The position numbers were made by a program, and so were the translations under genes. Of a stretch of DNA of 64,000 bases, positions 40,570 through 54,439 are shown one piece after another (within the stretch, counting starts at the first letter, position 1; each line of letters begins with the position of its first letter). Source of the stretch: Megalopta genalis. Lineage: Eukaryota; Arthropoda; Insecta; Hymenoptera; Halictidae. Below the pieces are notes generated by a model that was not told the DNA's origin, searched no databases, and was given only the letters and a program-made list of their open reading frames with translations. Location: NCBI RefSeq assembly GCF_051020955.1, contig NW_027476400.1, positions 186,001-250,000 of the forward strand, written 5' to 3'.

Positions 40570-41140
40570 TCGAATCCATGCGAAACGAATAGTTTAGCTT
40601 CAAATACTTGTGATATACATGATTCAGCTTCAACTGCATGCGAAACAAACGAGTTAGCTTCAAATCCATGCGGAACACATGATGTAGCTTCAAATCAATG
40701 GGAAGTAGGAGGCTTATTTTCGATTCCGTGCGATACAAATGGTTTAGCTTCAAATACTTGTGATATACATGATTTAGCTTCAACAGCATGCGAAACAAAC
40801 GAGTTAGCTTCAAATCCATGCGAAACACATGATTTAGCATCAAATCAATGCGAATTAGAAGGGTTATCTTCGAATCCATGCGAAACAAATGATATAGCTT
40901 CAAATACTTGTGATATACATGATTTAGCTTCAACAGCATCCGAAACAAACGAGTTAGATTCAAATCCATGCGAAACACATGATTTAGCTTCAAATCAATG
41001 CGAAGTAGAAGGCTTATCTTCGAATCCATGCGAAACAAATGGTTTAGCTTCAAATACTTGTGATATACATGATTTAGCTTCAACAGCATGCGAAACAAAC
41101 GAGTTAGTTTCAAATCCATGCGAAACACATGATTTAGATT
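40570..41140 (+). repeat. 1,950-bp-offset duplication, second copy
   Basis: This is the partner of 38620-39190. It is followed at once by related A-E units with ACAGCATCCGAATC, suggesting a further 300-bp step of local expansion (compare 40850-41000 with 41150-41300). Confidence 0.8.
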
Positions 41141-42661
41141 CAAATCAATGCGAATTAGAAGGGTTATCTTCAAATCCATGCGAAACAAATGATATAGCTT
41201 CAAATACTTGTGATATGCATGATTTAGCTTCAACAGCATCCGAATCAAACGAGTTAGATTCAAATCCATGCGAAACACATGATTTAGCTGCAAATCAATG
41301 CGAAGTAGAAGGCTTATCTTCGAATCCATGCGAATCAAACGGATTAGCTTCTTATACTTGTGATATACATGATATAGCTTCAACAGAATGCGAAATAAAC
41401 GAGTTAGACTCAAATCCATGCGAAACACATGATTTAGCTTCAAATCAATGCGAAGTAGAAGGCTGATCTTCGAATCCATGCGTAACAAATGGTTTAGCTG
41501 CAAATACTTGTGATTACATGATTTAGCTTCAACAGCATGCGAAACAAACGAGTTAGTTTCAAATCCATGCGAAACACATGATTTAGATTCAAATCAATGG
41601 GAATTAGAAGGGTTATCTTCGAATCCATGCGTAACAAATGGTTTAGCTGCAAATACTTGTGATTACATGATCTAGCTTCAACAGCATGCGAGATAAACGA
41701 GTTAGCTTCAAAACCATGCGAAACACATGATTTAGATTCAAATCAATGCGAATTAGAAGGGTTATCTTGGAATCCATGCGAAACGTATGATATAACTTCA
41801 AATACTTGTGATATACATGATTTAGCTTCAACAGCATGCGAAACAAACGAGTTAGCTTCAAATCCATGCGAAACACATGATTTAGCTTCACATCAATGCG
41901 ATACAAATGGTTTAGCTTCAAATACTTGTGATATACATGATTTAGCTTCAACAGCATGCGAAACAAACGAGTTAGCTTCAAATCCATGCGAATCACATGA
42001 TTTAGCTTCAAATCAATGCGAATTAGAAGGGTTATATTGGAATCCATGCGAAACGTATGATATAGCTTCAAATGCTTGTGATATACATGATTTTGCTTCA
42101 ACAGCATGCGAAACAAACGAGTTAGCTTCAAATACTTGCGATATACATGATTCAGCTTCAACTGCAGGCGAAACAAACGAGTTAGCTTTAAATCCATGCG
42201 AAACACATGATTTAGCATCAAATCAATGCGAAGTAGGAGGCTGATCATCGAATCCATGCGAAGCAAGTGGTTTAGCTTCAAATACTTGTGATATACATGA
42301 TTTAGCTTCAACAGCATGCGAAACAAATGAGTTATCTTCAAATCCAAGCGAAACACATGATTTATCTTCAAGTCAATGCGAATTAGAAGGGTTGTCTTGG
42401 AATCCATGCGAAACGTATGATGTAGCTTCAAATACTTGTGATATACATGATTTAGCTTCAACAGCATGCGAAAAAAACGAGTTAGCTTCAAAACCAAGCG
42501 AAACACATGATTTAGCATCAAATCAATGCGAAGTAGAAGGCTTAGCTTCGAATAAATGCGAAACAAATGGTTTAGCTTCAAATACTTGTGATATATATGA
42601 TTTAGCTTCAACAGCATGCGAAACAAACGAGTTAGCTTCAAATCCATGCGAAACACATGAT

Positions 42662-42691
42662 TTAGCTTCAAATCAATGCGATACAAATGGT
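42662..42691 (+). repeat. Recombinant B/C unit
   Basis: The unit begins as type B (TCAATGCGA) and ends as the C variant (TACAAATGGT), joined in the ATGCGA core. The same hybrid is at 41882-41911 and 46026-46055. The B-to-C step is thereby compressed into one unit and the local order becomes A-(B/C)-D. Confidence 0.8.
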
Positions 42692-43439
42692 TTAGCTTCA
42701 AATACTTGTGATATACATGATTTAGCTTCAACAGCATGCGAAACAAACGAGTTAGCTTCAAATCCATGCGAAACACATGATTTAGCTTCAAATCAATGCG
42801 AAGAAGTAGGCATATCTTCGAATCCATGCGAAACAAATGGATTAGCTTCTTATACTTGTGATATACATGATTTAGCTTCAACAGCATGCGAAATAAACGA
42901 GTTAGCTTCAAATCCATGCGAAACACATGATTTAGCTTCAAATCAATGCGAATTAGAAGGGTTATCTTGGAATCCATGCGAAACGTATGATATAGCTTCA
43001 AATACTTGTGGTATACATGATTTAGCTTCAACAGCATGCGAAACAAACGAGTTAGCTTCAAATCCATGCGAAACACATGATTTAGCATCAAATCAATGCG
43101 AAGTAGAAGGCTGATCTTCGAATCCATGCGAAGCAAATGGTTTAGCTTCAAATACTTGTGATATACATGATTTAGCTTCAACAGCATGCGAAACAAATGA
43201 GTTATATTCAAATCCAAGCGAAACACATTATTTATCTTCAAATCTATGCGAATTAGAAGGGTTATCTTGGAATCCATGCGAAACGTATGATATAGCTTCA
43301 AATACTTGTGATATACATGATTCAGCTTCAACTGCATGCGAAACAAACGAGTTAGCTTCAAATCCATGCGAAACACATGATTTAGATTAAAATCAATGCG
43401 AAGTAGAAGGCTTATCTTCGAATCCATGCGAAACAAATG

Positions 43440-43750
43440 GTTTAGCTTCAAATACTTGTGATATGCATGATTTAGCTTCAACTACTAGCGAAAAAAACGA
43501 GTTAGCTTCAAATCCAAGCGAAAGACATGATTTAGATTCAAATCAATGCGAATTAGAAAGGTTATCTTCGTATCGATGCGAAACAAATGGTTTAGCTTCA
43601 AATACTTGTGATATACATGATTCAGCTTCAACTGCATGCGAAACAAACGAGTTACCTTTAAATCCATGCGAAAGACATGATTTAGATTAAAATCAATGCG
43701 AAGTAGAAGGCTTATCTTCGAATCCATGCGAAACAAATGGTTTAGCTTCA
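43440..43750 (+). repeat. Landmark segment with ACTACTAGCG, GAAAGACATG and TATCGATGCG units
   Basis: The ordered set ATATGCATGAT, ACTACTAGCGAAAAAAAC, TCGTATCGATGCG, TTACCTTTAAATCC and CGAAAGACATG recurs near 46505-46815, 51665-51970 and 60750-61060 (offsets 5,157 and 9,087 bp between the last three). This is the oldest-looking copy: its CGAAAGACATG change occurs twice and it has GAAAGGTTATC instead of GAAGGGTTATC. Confidence 0.75.
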
Positions 43751-46700
43751 AATACTTGTGATATACATGATTTAGCTACAACTGCATGCGAAACAAACGA
43801 GTTAGCTTCAAATCCATGCGAAACACATGATTTAGACTCAAATCAATGCGAAGTAGAAGGCTTAGCTTCGAATAAATGCGAAACAAATGGTTTAGCTTCA
43901 AATACTTGTGATATATATGATTTAGCTTCACCAGCATGCGAAACAAACGAGTTAGCTTCAAATCCATGCGAAACACATGATTTAGCTTCAAATCAATGCG
44001 AAGTAGAAGGCTGATCTTCGAATCCATGCGTAACAAATGGTTTAGCTTCAAATACTTGTGATATACATGATTCAGCTTCAACTGCATGCGAAAGAAACGA
44101 GTTAGCTTCAAATCCATGCGAAACACATGATTTAGCTTCAAATCAATGCGAATTAGAAGGGTTGTCTTGGAATCCATGCGAAACGTATGATATAGCTTCA
44201 AATACTTGTGATATACATGATTTAGCTTCAACAGCATGCGAAACAAATGAGTTATCTTCAAATCCAAGCGAAACACATGATTTATCTTCAAGTCAATGCG
44301 AATTAGAAGGGTTATCTTGGAATCCATGCGAAACGTATGATATAGCTTCAAATACTTGTGATATACATGATTTAGCTTCAACAGCATGCGAAACAAACGA
44401 GTTAGCTTCAAATCCATGCGAAACACATGATTTAGATTAAAATCAATGCTAAGTAGAAAGGCTTATCTTCGAATCCATGCGAAACAAATGGTTTAGCTTC
44501 AAATACTTGTGATATACATGATTTAGCTACAACTGCATGCGAAAAAAACGAGTTAGCTTCAAAACCAAGCGAAACACATGATTTAGCCTCAAATCAATGC
44601 GAAGTAGGAGGCTTAGCTTCGAATAAATGCGAAACAAACGAGATAGCTTCAAATCCATGCGAAACACATGATTTAGCTTCAAATCAATGCGAAGTAGGAG
44701 GCTTATCTTCGATCCCATGCGATACAAATGGTTTAGCTTCAAATACTTGTGATATACATGATTTAGCTTCAACAGCATGCGAAACAAACGAGTTAGCTTC
44801 AAATCCATGCGAAACACATGATTTAGCTTCAAATCAATGCGAATTAGAAGGGTTATCTTGGAATCCATGCGAAACGTATGATATAGCTTCAAATACTTGT
44901 GATATACATGATTTAGCTTCAACAGCATGCGAAACAAACGAGTTAGCTTCAAATCCATGCGAAACACATGATTTAGCATCAAATCAATGCGAAGTAGGAG
45001 GCTGATCATCGAATCCATGCGAAGCAAGTGGTTTAGCTTCAAATACTTGTGATATACATGATTTAGCTTCAACAGCATGCGAAACAAATGAGTTATCTTC
45101 AAATCCAAGCGAAACACATGATTTATCTTCAAATCTATGCGAATTAGAAGGGTTATCTTGGAATCCATGCGAAACGTATGATATAGCTTCAAATACTTGT
45201 GATATACATGATTTAGCTTCAACAGCATGCGAAACAAACGAGTTAGCTTCAAATCCATGCGAAACACATGATTTAGCATCAAATCAATGCGAAGTAGAAG
45301 GCTGATCTTCGAATCGATGCGAAGCAAATGGTTTAGCTTCAAATACTTGTGATATACATGATTTAGCTTCAACAGCATGCGAAACAAATGAGTTATATTC
45401 AAATCCAAGCGAAACACATGATTTATCTTCAAATCAATGCGAAGTGGAAGGCTTATGTTCGAATCCATGCGAAACGAATAGTTTAGCTTCAAATACTTGT
45501 GATATACATGATTCAGCTTCAACTGCATGCGAAACAAACGAGTTAGCTTCAAATCCATGCGAAACACATGATTTAGATTAAAATCAATGCTAAGTAGAAA
45601 GGCTTATCTTCGAATCCATGCGAAACAAATGGTTTAGCTTCAAATACTTGTGATATACATGATTTAGCTACAACTGCATGCGAAAAAAAACGAGTTAGCT
45701 TCAAATCCATGCGAAACACATGATTTAGATTAAAATCAATGCTAAGTAGAAAGGCTTATCTTCGAATCCATGCGAAACAAATGGTTTAGCTTCAAATACT
45801 TGTGATATACATGATTTAGCTTCAACAGCATGCGAAACAAACGAGCTAGCTTCAAATCCATGCGAAACACATGATTTAGCTTCAAATCAATGCGAAGTAG
45901 GAGGCTTATCTTCGATCCCATGCGATACAAATGGTTTAGCTTCAAATACTTGTGATATACATGATTTAGCTTCAACAGCATGCGAAACAAACGAGTTAGC
46001 TTCAAATCCATGCGAAACACATGATTTAGCTTCAAATCAATGCGATACAAATGGTTTAGCTTCAAATACTTGTGATATACATGATTTAGCTTGAACAGCA
46101 TGCGAAACAAACGAGTTAGCTTCAAATCCATGCGAAACACATGATTTAGCTTCAAGTCAATGCGAATTAGAAGGGTTGTCTTGGAATCCATGCGAAACGT
46201 ATGATATAGCTTCAAATACTTGTGATATACATGATTTAGCTTCAACAGCATGCGAAAAAAACGAGTTAGCTTCAAATCCACGCGAAACACATGATTTAGA
46301 TTAAAATCAATGCGAAGTAGAAGGCTTATCTTCGAATCCATGCGAAACAAATGGTTTAGCTTCAAATACTTGTGATATACATGATTTAGCTACAACTGCA
46401 TGCGAAAAAACGAGTTAGCTTCAAAACCAAGCGAAACACATGATTTAGCCTCAAATCAATGCGAAGTAGAAGGCTTAGCTTCGATAAATGCGAACCAAAT
46501 GGTTTGGCTTCAAATACTTGTGATATGCATGATTTAGCTTCAACTACTAGCGAAAAAAACGAGTTAGCTTCAAATCCAAGCGAAACACATGATTTAGATT
46601 CAAATCAATGCGAATTAGAAGGGTTATCTTCGTATCGATGCGAAACAAATGGTTTAGCTTCAAATACTTGTGATATACATGATTCAGCTTCAACTGCATG

Positions 46701-48003
46701 CGAAACAAACGAGTTACCTTTAAATCCATGCGAAAGACATGATTTAGATTAAAATCAATGCGAAGTAGAAGGCTTATCTTCGAATCCATGCGAAACAAAT
46801 GGTTTAGCTTCAAATACTTGTGATATACATGATTTAGCTACAACTGGATGCGAAAAAAACGAGTTAGCTTCAAAACCAAGCGAAACACATGATTTAGACT
46901 CAAATCAATGCGAAGTAGAAGGCTTAGCTTCGAATAAATGCGAAACAAATGGTTTAGCTTCAAATACTTGTGATATATATGATTTAGCTTCAACAGCATG
47001 CGATACAAACGAGTTAGCTTCAAATCCATGCGAAACACATGATTTAGCTTCAAATCAATGCGAAGTAGGAGGCTTATCTTCGATCCCATCCGATACAAAT
47101 GGTTTAGCTTCAAATCAATGCGAAGTAGAAGGCTGATCTTCGAATCCATGCGTAACAAATGGTTTAGCTTGAAATACTTGTGATATACATGATTTAGCTT
47201 CAACAGCATGCGAAACAAACGAGTTAGCTTCAAATCCATGCGAAACACATGATTTAGCTTCAAATCAATGCGAATTAGAAGGGTTATCTTGGAATCCATG
47301 CGAAACGTATGATATAGCTTCAAATACTTGCGATATACATGATTTAGCTTCAACAGCATGCGAAACAAACGAGTTAGCTTCAAAACCGAGCGAAACACAT
47401 GATTTAGCCTCAAATCAATGCGAAGTAGAAGGCTTAGCTTTGAATAAATGCGAAACAAATGGTTTAGCTTCAAATACTTGTGATATATATGATTTAGCTT
47501 CAACAGCATGCGAAACAAACGAGTTAGCTTCAAATCCATGCGAAACACATGATTTAGCTTCAAATCAATGCGAAGTAGGAGGCTTATCTTCGATCCCATG
47601 CGATACAAATGGTTTAGCTTCAAATGCTTGTGATATACATGATTTAGCTTCAACAGCATGCGAAACAAATGAGTTATATTCAAATCTATGCGAAACACAT
47701 GATTTATCTTCAAATCTATGCGAATTAGAAGGGTTATCTTGGAATCCATGCGAAACGTATGATATAGCTTCAAATACTTGTGATATACATGATTCAGCTT
47801 CAACAGCATGCGAAACAAACGAGTTAGCTTCAAAACCGAGCGAAACACATGATTTAGCCTCAAATCAATGCGAAGTAGAAGGCTTAGCATCGAATAAATG
47901 CGAAACAAATGGTTTAGCTTCAAATACTTGTGATATATATGATTTAGCTTCAACAGCATGCGAAACAAACGAGTTAGCTTCAAATCCATGCGAAACACAT
48001 GAT

Positions 48004-48033
48004 TTAGCTTCAAATCAATGCGAAACACATGAT
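48004..48033 (+). repeat. Recombinant B/A unit
   Basis: The unit begins like type B (CAAATCAATGCGA) and ends like type A (AACACATGAT), with the switch in the shared ATGCGAA core. The same hybrid occurs at 52711-52740 and 61288-61317. In each case an extra 30-bp step is inserted into the 150-bp order. Confidence 0.8.
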
Positions 48034-48200
48034 GTAGCTTCAAATCAATGCGAATTAGAAGGGTTATCTTGGAATCCATGCGAAACGTATGATATAGCTT
48101 CAAATACTTGTGATATACATGATTTAGCTTCAACAGCATGCGAAACAAACGAGTTAGCTTCAAATCCATGCGAAACACATGATTTAGCATCAAATCAATG

Positions 48201-48800
48201 CGAAGTAGGAGGCTGATCATCGAATCCATGCGAAGCAAGTGGTTTAGCTTCAAATACTTGTGATATACATGATTTAGCTTCAACAGCATGCGAAACAAAC
48301 GAGTTAGCTTCAAATCCATGCGAAACACATGATTTAGCTTCAAATCAATGCGAATTAGAAGGGTTATCTTGGAATCCATGCGAAACGTATGATATAGCTT
48401 CAAATACTTGTGATATACATGATTTAGCTTCAACAGCATGCGAAACAAACGAGTTAGCTTCAAATCCATGCGAAACACATGATTTAGCATCAAATCAATG
48501 CGAAGTAGGAGGCTGATCATCGAATCCATGCGAAGCAAGTGGTTTAGCTTCAAATACTTGTGATATACATGATTTAGCTTCAACAGCATGCGAAACAAAT
48601 GAGCTATCTTCAAATCCAAGCGAAACACATGATTTATCTTCAAGTCAATGCGATGTAGAACGCTTGGCTTCAAAACCATGGGAATCACATGGTTTAGCTT
48701 CAAATACTTGTGATATGCATGATTTAGCTTCAACTACTAGCGAAAAAGACGAGTTAGCTTCAAATCCAAGCGAAACACATGATTTAGCTTCAAATCAATG
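48201..48800 (+). repeat. 300-bp local tandem duplication
   Basis: CGAAGTAGGAGGCTGATCATCG occurs in full only twice here, at 48201 and 48501, and the text between is matched at an offset of 300 bp (two HORs). The same pair occurs at about 52914/53214 and 61494/61794 in the related copies. The 300-bp step therefore predates those larger duplications. Confidence 0.8.
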
Positions 48801-48960
48801 CGAATTAGAAGGGTTATCTTCGAATCCATGCGAAACAAATGATATAGCTTCAAATACTTGTGGTATACATGATTTAGCTTCAACAGCATGCGAAACAAAC
48901 GAGTTAGCTTCAAATCCATGCGAAACACATGATTTAGCATCAAATCAATGCGAAGTAGAA

Positions 48961-49940
48961 GGCTGATCTTCGAATCCATGCGAAGCAAATGGTTTATCTT
49001 CAAATACTTGTGATATACATGATTTAGCTTCAAAAGCATGCGAAACAAACGAGTTAGATTCAAATCCATGCGAAACACATGATTTAGCTTCAAATCAATG
49101 CGAAGAAGTAGGCATATCTTCGAATCCATGCGAAACAAATGGATTAGCTTCTTATACTTGTGATATACATGATTTAGCTTCAACAGCATGCGAAATAAAC
49201 GAGTTAGCTTCAAATCCATGCGAAACACATGATTTAGCTTCAAATCAATGCGAATTAGAAGGGTTATCTTGGAATCCATGCGAAACGTATGATATAGCTT
49301 CAAATACTTGTGGTATACATGATTTAGCTTCAACAGCATGCGAAACAAACGAGCTAGCTTCAAATCCATGCGAAACACATGATTTAGCATCAAATCAATG
49401 CGAAGTAGAAGGCTGATCTTCGAATCCATGCGAAGCAAATGGTTTATCTTCAAATACTTGTGATATACATGATTTAGCTTCAAAAGCATGCGAAACAAAC
49501 GAGTTAGATTCAAATCCATGCGAAACACATGATTTAGCTTCAAATCAATGCGAAGAAGTAGGCATATCTTCGAATCCATGCGAAACAAATGGATTAGCTT
49601 CTTATACTTGTGATATACATGATTTAGCTTCAACAGCATGCGAAATAAACGAGTTAGCTTCAAATCCATGCGAAACACATGATTTAGCTTCAAATCAATG
49701 CGAATTAGAAGGGTTATCTTGGAATCCATGCGAAACGTATGATATAGCTTCAAATACTTGTGGTATACATGATTTAGCTTCAACAGCATGCGAAACAAAC
49801 GAGTTAGCTTCAAATCCATGCGAAACACATGATTTAGCATCAAATCAATGCGAAGTAGAAGGCTGATCTTCGAATCCATGCGAAGCAAATGGTTTATCTT
49901 CAAATACTTGTGATATACATGATTTAGCTTCAAAAGCATG
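48961..49940 (+). repeat. 450-bp tandem repeat, about 2.2 copies
   Basis: GGCTGATCTTCGAATCC followed by GAAGCAAATGGTTTATC recurs at 48961, 49411 and 49861, a period of 450 bp (three HORs). The second copy has AACGAGCTAGC where the first has AACGAGTTAGC. The third copy diverges after about 49940. Confidence 0.88.
48969..48984. other. Example of the 16-bp dyad motif in C units
   Basis: TTCGAATCCATGCGAA is symmetric at 12 of 16 positions (TTCGnATnnATnCGAA). It recurs in C-type units, for example at 2573-2588 and in each GGCTGATCTTCG unit. In A units the left arm is usually TTCA and in many right-zone C units TTGG, both of which break the dyad. Whether any protein binds it is unknown. Confidence 0.5.
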
Positions 49941-51564
49941 CGAAACAAATGAGTTATATTCAAATCCAAGCGAAACACATTATTTATCTTCAAATCTATG
50001 CGAATTAGAAGGGTTATCTTGGAATCCATGCGAAACGTATGATATAGCTTCAAATACTTGTGATATACATGATTTAGCTTCAACAGCATGCGAAACAAAC
50101 GAGTTAGCTTCAAAACCGAGCGAAACACATGATTTAACCTCAAATCAATGCGAAGTAGAAGGCTTAGCTTCGAATAAATGCGAAACAAATGGTTTAGCTT
50201 CAAATACTTGTGATATATATGATTTAGCTTCAACAGCATGCGAAACAAACGAGGTAGCTTCAAATCCATGCGAAACACATGATTTAGCTTCAAATCAATG
50301 CGAATTAGAAGGGTTATCTTGGAATCCATGCGAAACGTATGATATAGCTTCAAATACTTGTGATATACATGATTTAGCTTCAACAGCATGCGAAACAGAC
50401 GAGATAGCATGAAATCCATGCGAAACACATGATTTAGCATCAAATCAATGCGAAGTAGAAGGCTGATCTTCGAATCCATGCGAAGCAAATAGTTTAGCTT
50501 CAAATACTTGTGATATGCATGATTTAGCTTCAACTACTAGCGAAAAACGAGTTAGCTTCAAATCCAAGCGAAACACATGATTTAGCTTCGAATCCATGCG
50601 AAACAAATGATATAGCTTCAAATACTTGTGATATACATGATTTAACTTCAACAGCATCCGAAACAAACGAGTTAGATTCAAATCCATGCGAAACACATGA
50701 TTTAGCTTCAAATCAATGCGAAGAAGTAGGCATATCTTCGAATCCATGCGAAACAAATGGATTAGCTTCTTATACTTGTGATATACATGATTTAGCTTCA
50801 ACAGCATGCGAAATAAACGAGTTAGCTTCAAATCCATGCGAAACACATGATTTAGCTTCAAATCAATGCGAATTAGAAGGGTTATCTTGGAATCCATGCG
50901 AAACGTATGATATAGTTTCAAATACTTGTGGTATACATGATTTAGCTTCAACAGCATGCGAAACAAACGAGTTAGCTTCAAATCCATGCGAAACACATGA
51001 TTTAGCATCAAATCAATGCGAAGTAGAAGGCTGATCTTCGAATCCATGCGAAGCAAATGGTTTAGCTTCAAATACTTGTGATATACATGATTTAGCTTCA
51101 ACAGCATGCGAAACAAATGAGTTATATTCAAATCCAAGCGAAACACATGATTTATCTTCAAATCTATGCGAATTAGAAGGGTTATCTTGGAATCCATGCG
51201 AAACGTATGATATAGCTTCAAATACTTGTGATATACATGATTCAGCTTCAACAGCATGCGAAACAAACGAGTTAGCTTCAAATCCATGCGAAACACATGA
51301 TTTAGCATCAAATCAATGCGAAGTAGAAGGCTGATCTTCGAATCCATGCGAAGCAAATGGTTTAGCTTCAAATACTTGTGATATACATGATTTAGCTTCA
51401 ACAGCATGCGAAACAAATGAGTTATATTCAAATCCAAGCGAAACACATGATTTATCTTCAAATCTATGCGAATTAGAAGGGTTATCTTGGAATCCATGCG
51501 AAACGTATGATATAGCTTCAAATACTTGTGATATACATGATTCAGCTTCAACTGCATGCGAAAC

Positions 51565-53567
51565 AAACGAGTTAGCTTCAAAACCAAGCGAAACACATGA
51601 TTTAGCCTCAAATCAATGCGAAGTAGAAGGCTTAGCTTCGATAAATGCGAACCAAATGGTTTAGCTTCAAATACTTGTGATATGCATGATTTAGCTTCAA
51701 CTAGTAGCGAAAAAAACGAGTTAGCTTCAAATCCAAGCGAAACACATGATTTAGATTCAAATCAATGCGAATTAGAAGGGTTATCTTCGTATCGATGCGA
51801 AACAAATGGTTTAGCTTCAAATACTTGTGATATACATGATTCAGCTTCAACTGCATGCGAAACAAACGAGTTACCTTTAAATCCATGCGAAAGACATGAT
51901 TTAGATTAAAATCAATGCGAAGTAGAAGGCTTATCTTCGAATCCATGCGAAACAAATGGTTTAGCTTCAAATACTTGTGATATACATGATTTAGCTACTA
52001 CTGCATGCGAAAAAAACGAGTTAGCTTCAAAACCAAGCGAAACACATGATTTAGACTCAAATCAATGCGAAGTAGAAGGCTTAGCTTCGAATAAATGCGA
52101 AACAAATGGTTTAGCTTCAAATACTTGTGATATATATGATTTAGCTTCAACAGCATGCGATACAAACGAGTTAGCTTCAAATCCATGCGAAACACATGAT
52201 TTAGCTTCAAATCAATGCGAAGTAGGAGGCTTATCTTCGATCCCATCCGATAAAAATGGTTTAGCTTCAAATCAATGCGAAGTAGAAGGCTGATCTTCGA
52301 ATCCATGCGTAACAAATGCTTTAGCTTGAAATACTTGTGATATACATGATTTAGCTTCAACAGCATGCGAAACAAACGAGTTAGCTTCAAATCCATGCGA
52401 AACACATGATTTAGCTTCAAATCAATGCGAATTAGAAGGGTTATCTTGGAATCCATGCGAAACGTATGATATAGCTTCAAATACTTGTGATATACATGAT
52501 TTAGCTTCAACAGCATGCGAAACAAACGAGTTAGCTTCAAAACCGAGAGAAACACATGATTTAGCTTCAAATCAATGCGAAGTAGGAGGCTTATCTTCGA
52601 TCCCATGCGATACAAATGGTTTAGCTTCAAATACTTGTGATATATATGATTTAGCTTCAACAGCATGCGAAACAAACGAGTTAGCTTCAAATCCATGCGA
52701 AACACATGATTTAGCTTCAAATCAATGCGAAACACATGATTTAGCTTCAAATCAATGCGAATTAGAAGGGTTATCTTGGAATCCATGCGAAACGTATGAT
52801 ATAGCTTCAAATACTTGTGATAGACATGATTTAGCTTCAACAGCATGCGAAACAAACGAGTTAGCTTCAAATCCATGCGGAACACATGATTTAGCATCAA
52901 ATCAATGCGAAGTAGGAGGCTGATCATCGAATCCATGCGAAGCAAGTGGTTTAGCTTCAAATACTTGTGATATACATGATTTAGCTTCAACAGCATGCGA
53001 AACAAACGAGTTAGCTTCAAATCCATGCGAAACACATGATTTAGCTTCAAATCAATGCGAATTAGAAGGGTTATCTTGGAATCCATGCGAAACGTATGAT
53101 ATAGCTTCAAATACTTGTGATATACATGATTTAGCTTCAACAGCATGCGAAACAAACGAGTTAGCTTCAAATCCATGCGAAACACATGATTTAGCATCAA
53201 ATCAATGCGAAGTAGGAGGCTGATCATCGAATCCATGCGAAGCAAGTGGTTTAGCTTCAAATACTTGTGATATACATGATTTAGCTTCAACAGCATGCGA
53301 AACAAATGAGCTATCATCAAATCCAAGCGAAACACATGATTTATCTTCAAGTCAATGCGATGTAGAACGCTCGGCTTCAAAACCATGGGAATCACATGGT
53401 TTAGCTTCAAATACTTGTGATATGCATGATTTAGCTTCAACTACTAGCGAAAAAGACGAGTTAGCTTCAAATCCAAGCGAAACACATGATTTAGCTTCAA
53501 ATCAATGCGAATTAGAAGGGTTATCTTCGAATCCATGCGAAACAAATGATATAGCTTCAAATACTTG
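51565..53567 (+). repeat. 5,157/4,707-bp-offset duplication, second copy
   Basis: This is the partner of 46408-48860, shorter by 450 bp. Its left part is copied again 9,087 bp downstream (60652 on), there with a different 510-bp loss. The same segment has thus been length-edited twice, once by a multiple of 150 and once by a multiple of 30 only. Confidence 0.82.
52150..52660 (+). repeat. 510-bp segment present in the left 9.1-kb copy and absent from the right
   Basis: Both ends lie in the same context: an ATATATGAT D unit followed by an E unit with ACAGCATGCGA. An unequal exchange between these two similar sites would remove exactly 17 units. It is unclear whether the left copy gained or the right copy lost the segment. 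The related region at 46.9-47.5 kb has a longer form, favouring loss on the right. Confidence 0.75.
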
Positions 53568-54439
53568 TGATATACATGATTTAACTTCAACAGCATCCGA
53601 AACAAACGAGTTAGATTCAAATCCATGCGAAACACATGATTTAGCTTCAAATCAATGCGAAGAAGTAGGCATATCTTCGAATCCATGCGAAACAAATGGA
53701 TTAGCTTCTTATACTTGTGATATACATGATTTAGCTTCAACAGCATGCGAAATAAACGAGTTAGCTTCAAATCCATGCGAAACACATGATTTAGCTTCAA
53801 ATCAATGCGAATTAGAAGGGTTATCTTGGAATCCATGCGAAACGTATGATATAGCTTCAAATACTTGTGGTATACATGATTTAGCTTCAACAGCATGCGA
53901 AACAAACGAGTTAGCTTCAAATCCATGCGAAACACATGATTTAGCATCAAATCAATGCGAAGTAGAAGGCTGATCTTCGAATCCATGCGAAGCAAATGGT
54001 TTATCTTCAAATACTTGTGATATACATGATTTAGCTTCAACAGCATGCGAAACAAATGAGTTATATTCAAATCCAAGCGAAACACATGATTTATCTTCAA
54101 ATCTATGCGAATTAGAAGGGTTATCTTGGAATCCATGCGAAACGTATGATATAGCTTCAAATACTTGTGATATACATGATTTAGCTTCAACAGCATGCGA
54201 AACAAACAAGTTAGCTTCAAAACCGAGCGAAACACATGATTTAACCTCAAATCAATGCGAAGTAGAAGGCTTAGCTTCGAATAAATGCGAAACAAATGGT
54301 TTAGCTTCAAATACTTGTGATATATATGATTTAGCTTCAACAGCATGCGAAACAAACGAGTTAGCTTCAAATCCATGCGAAACACATGATTTAGCATCAA
54401 ATCAATGCGAATTAGAAGGGTTATCTTGGAATCCATGCG

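Larger units (their letters stand above)
46408..48860 (+). repeat. 5,157-bp-offset duplication, first copy
   Basis: It matches 51565-53567 at 5,157 bp at its left end and 4,707 bp at its right end, so the downstream copy lacks 450 bp (three HORs). The shared one-base loss giving TTCGATAAATGCGAACC (46484 and 51640) and the CCATCCGATA unit followed directly by a GAAGTAGAAGGCTGATC unit support common origin. Confidence 0.82.
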
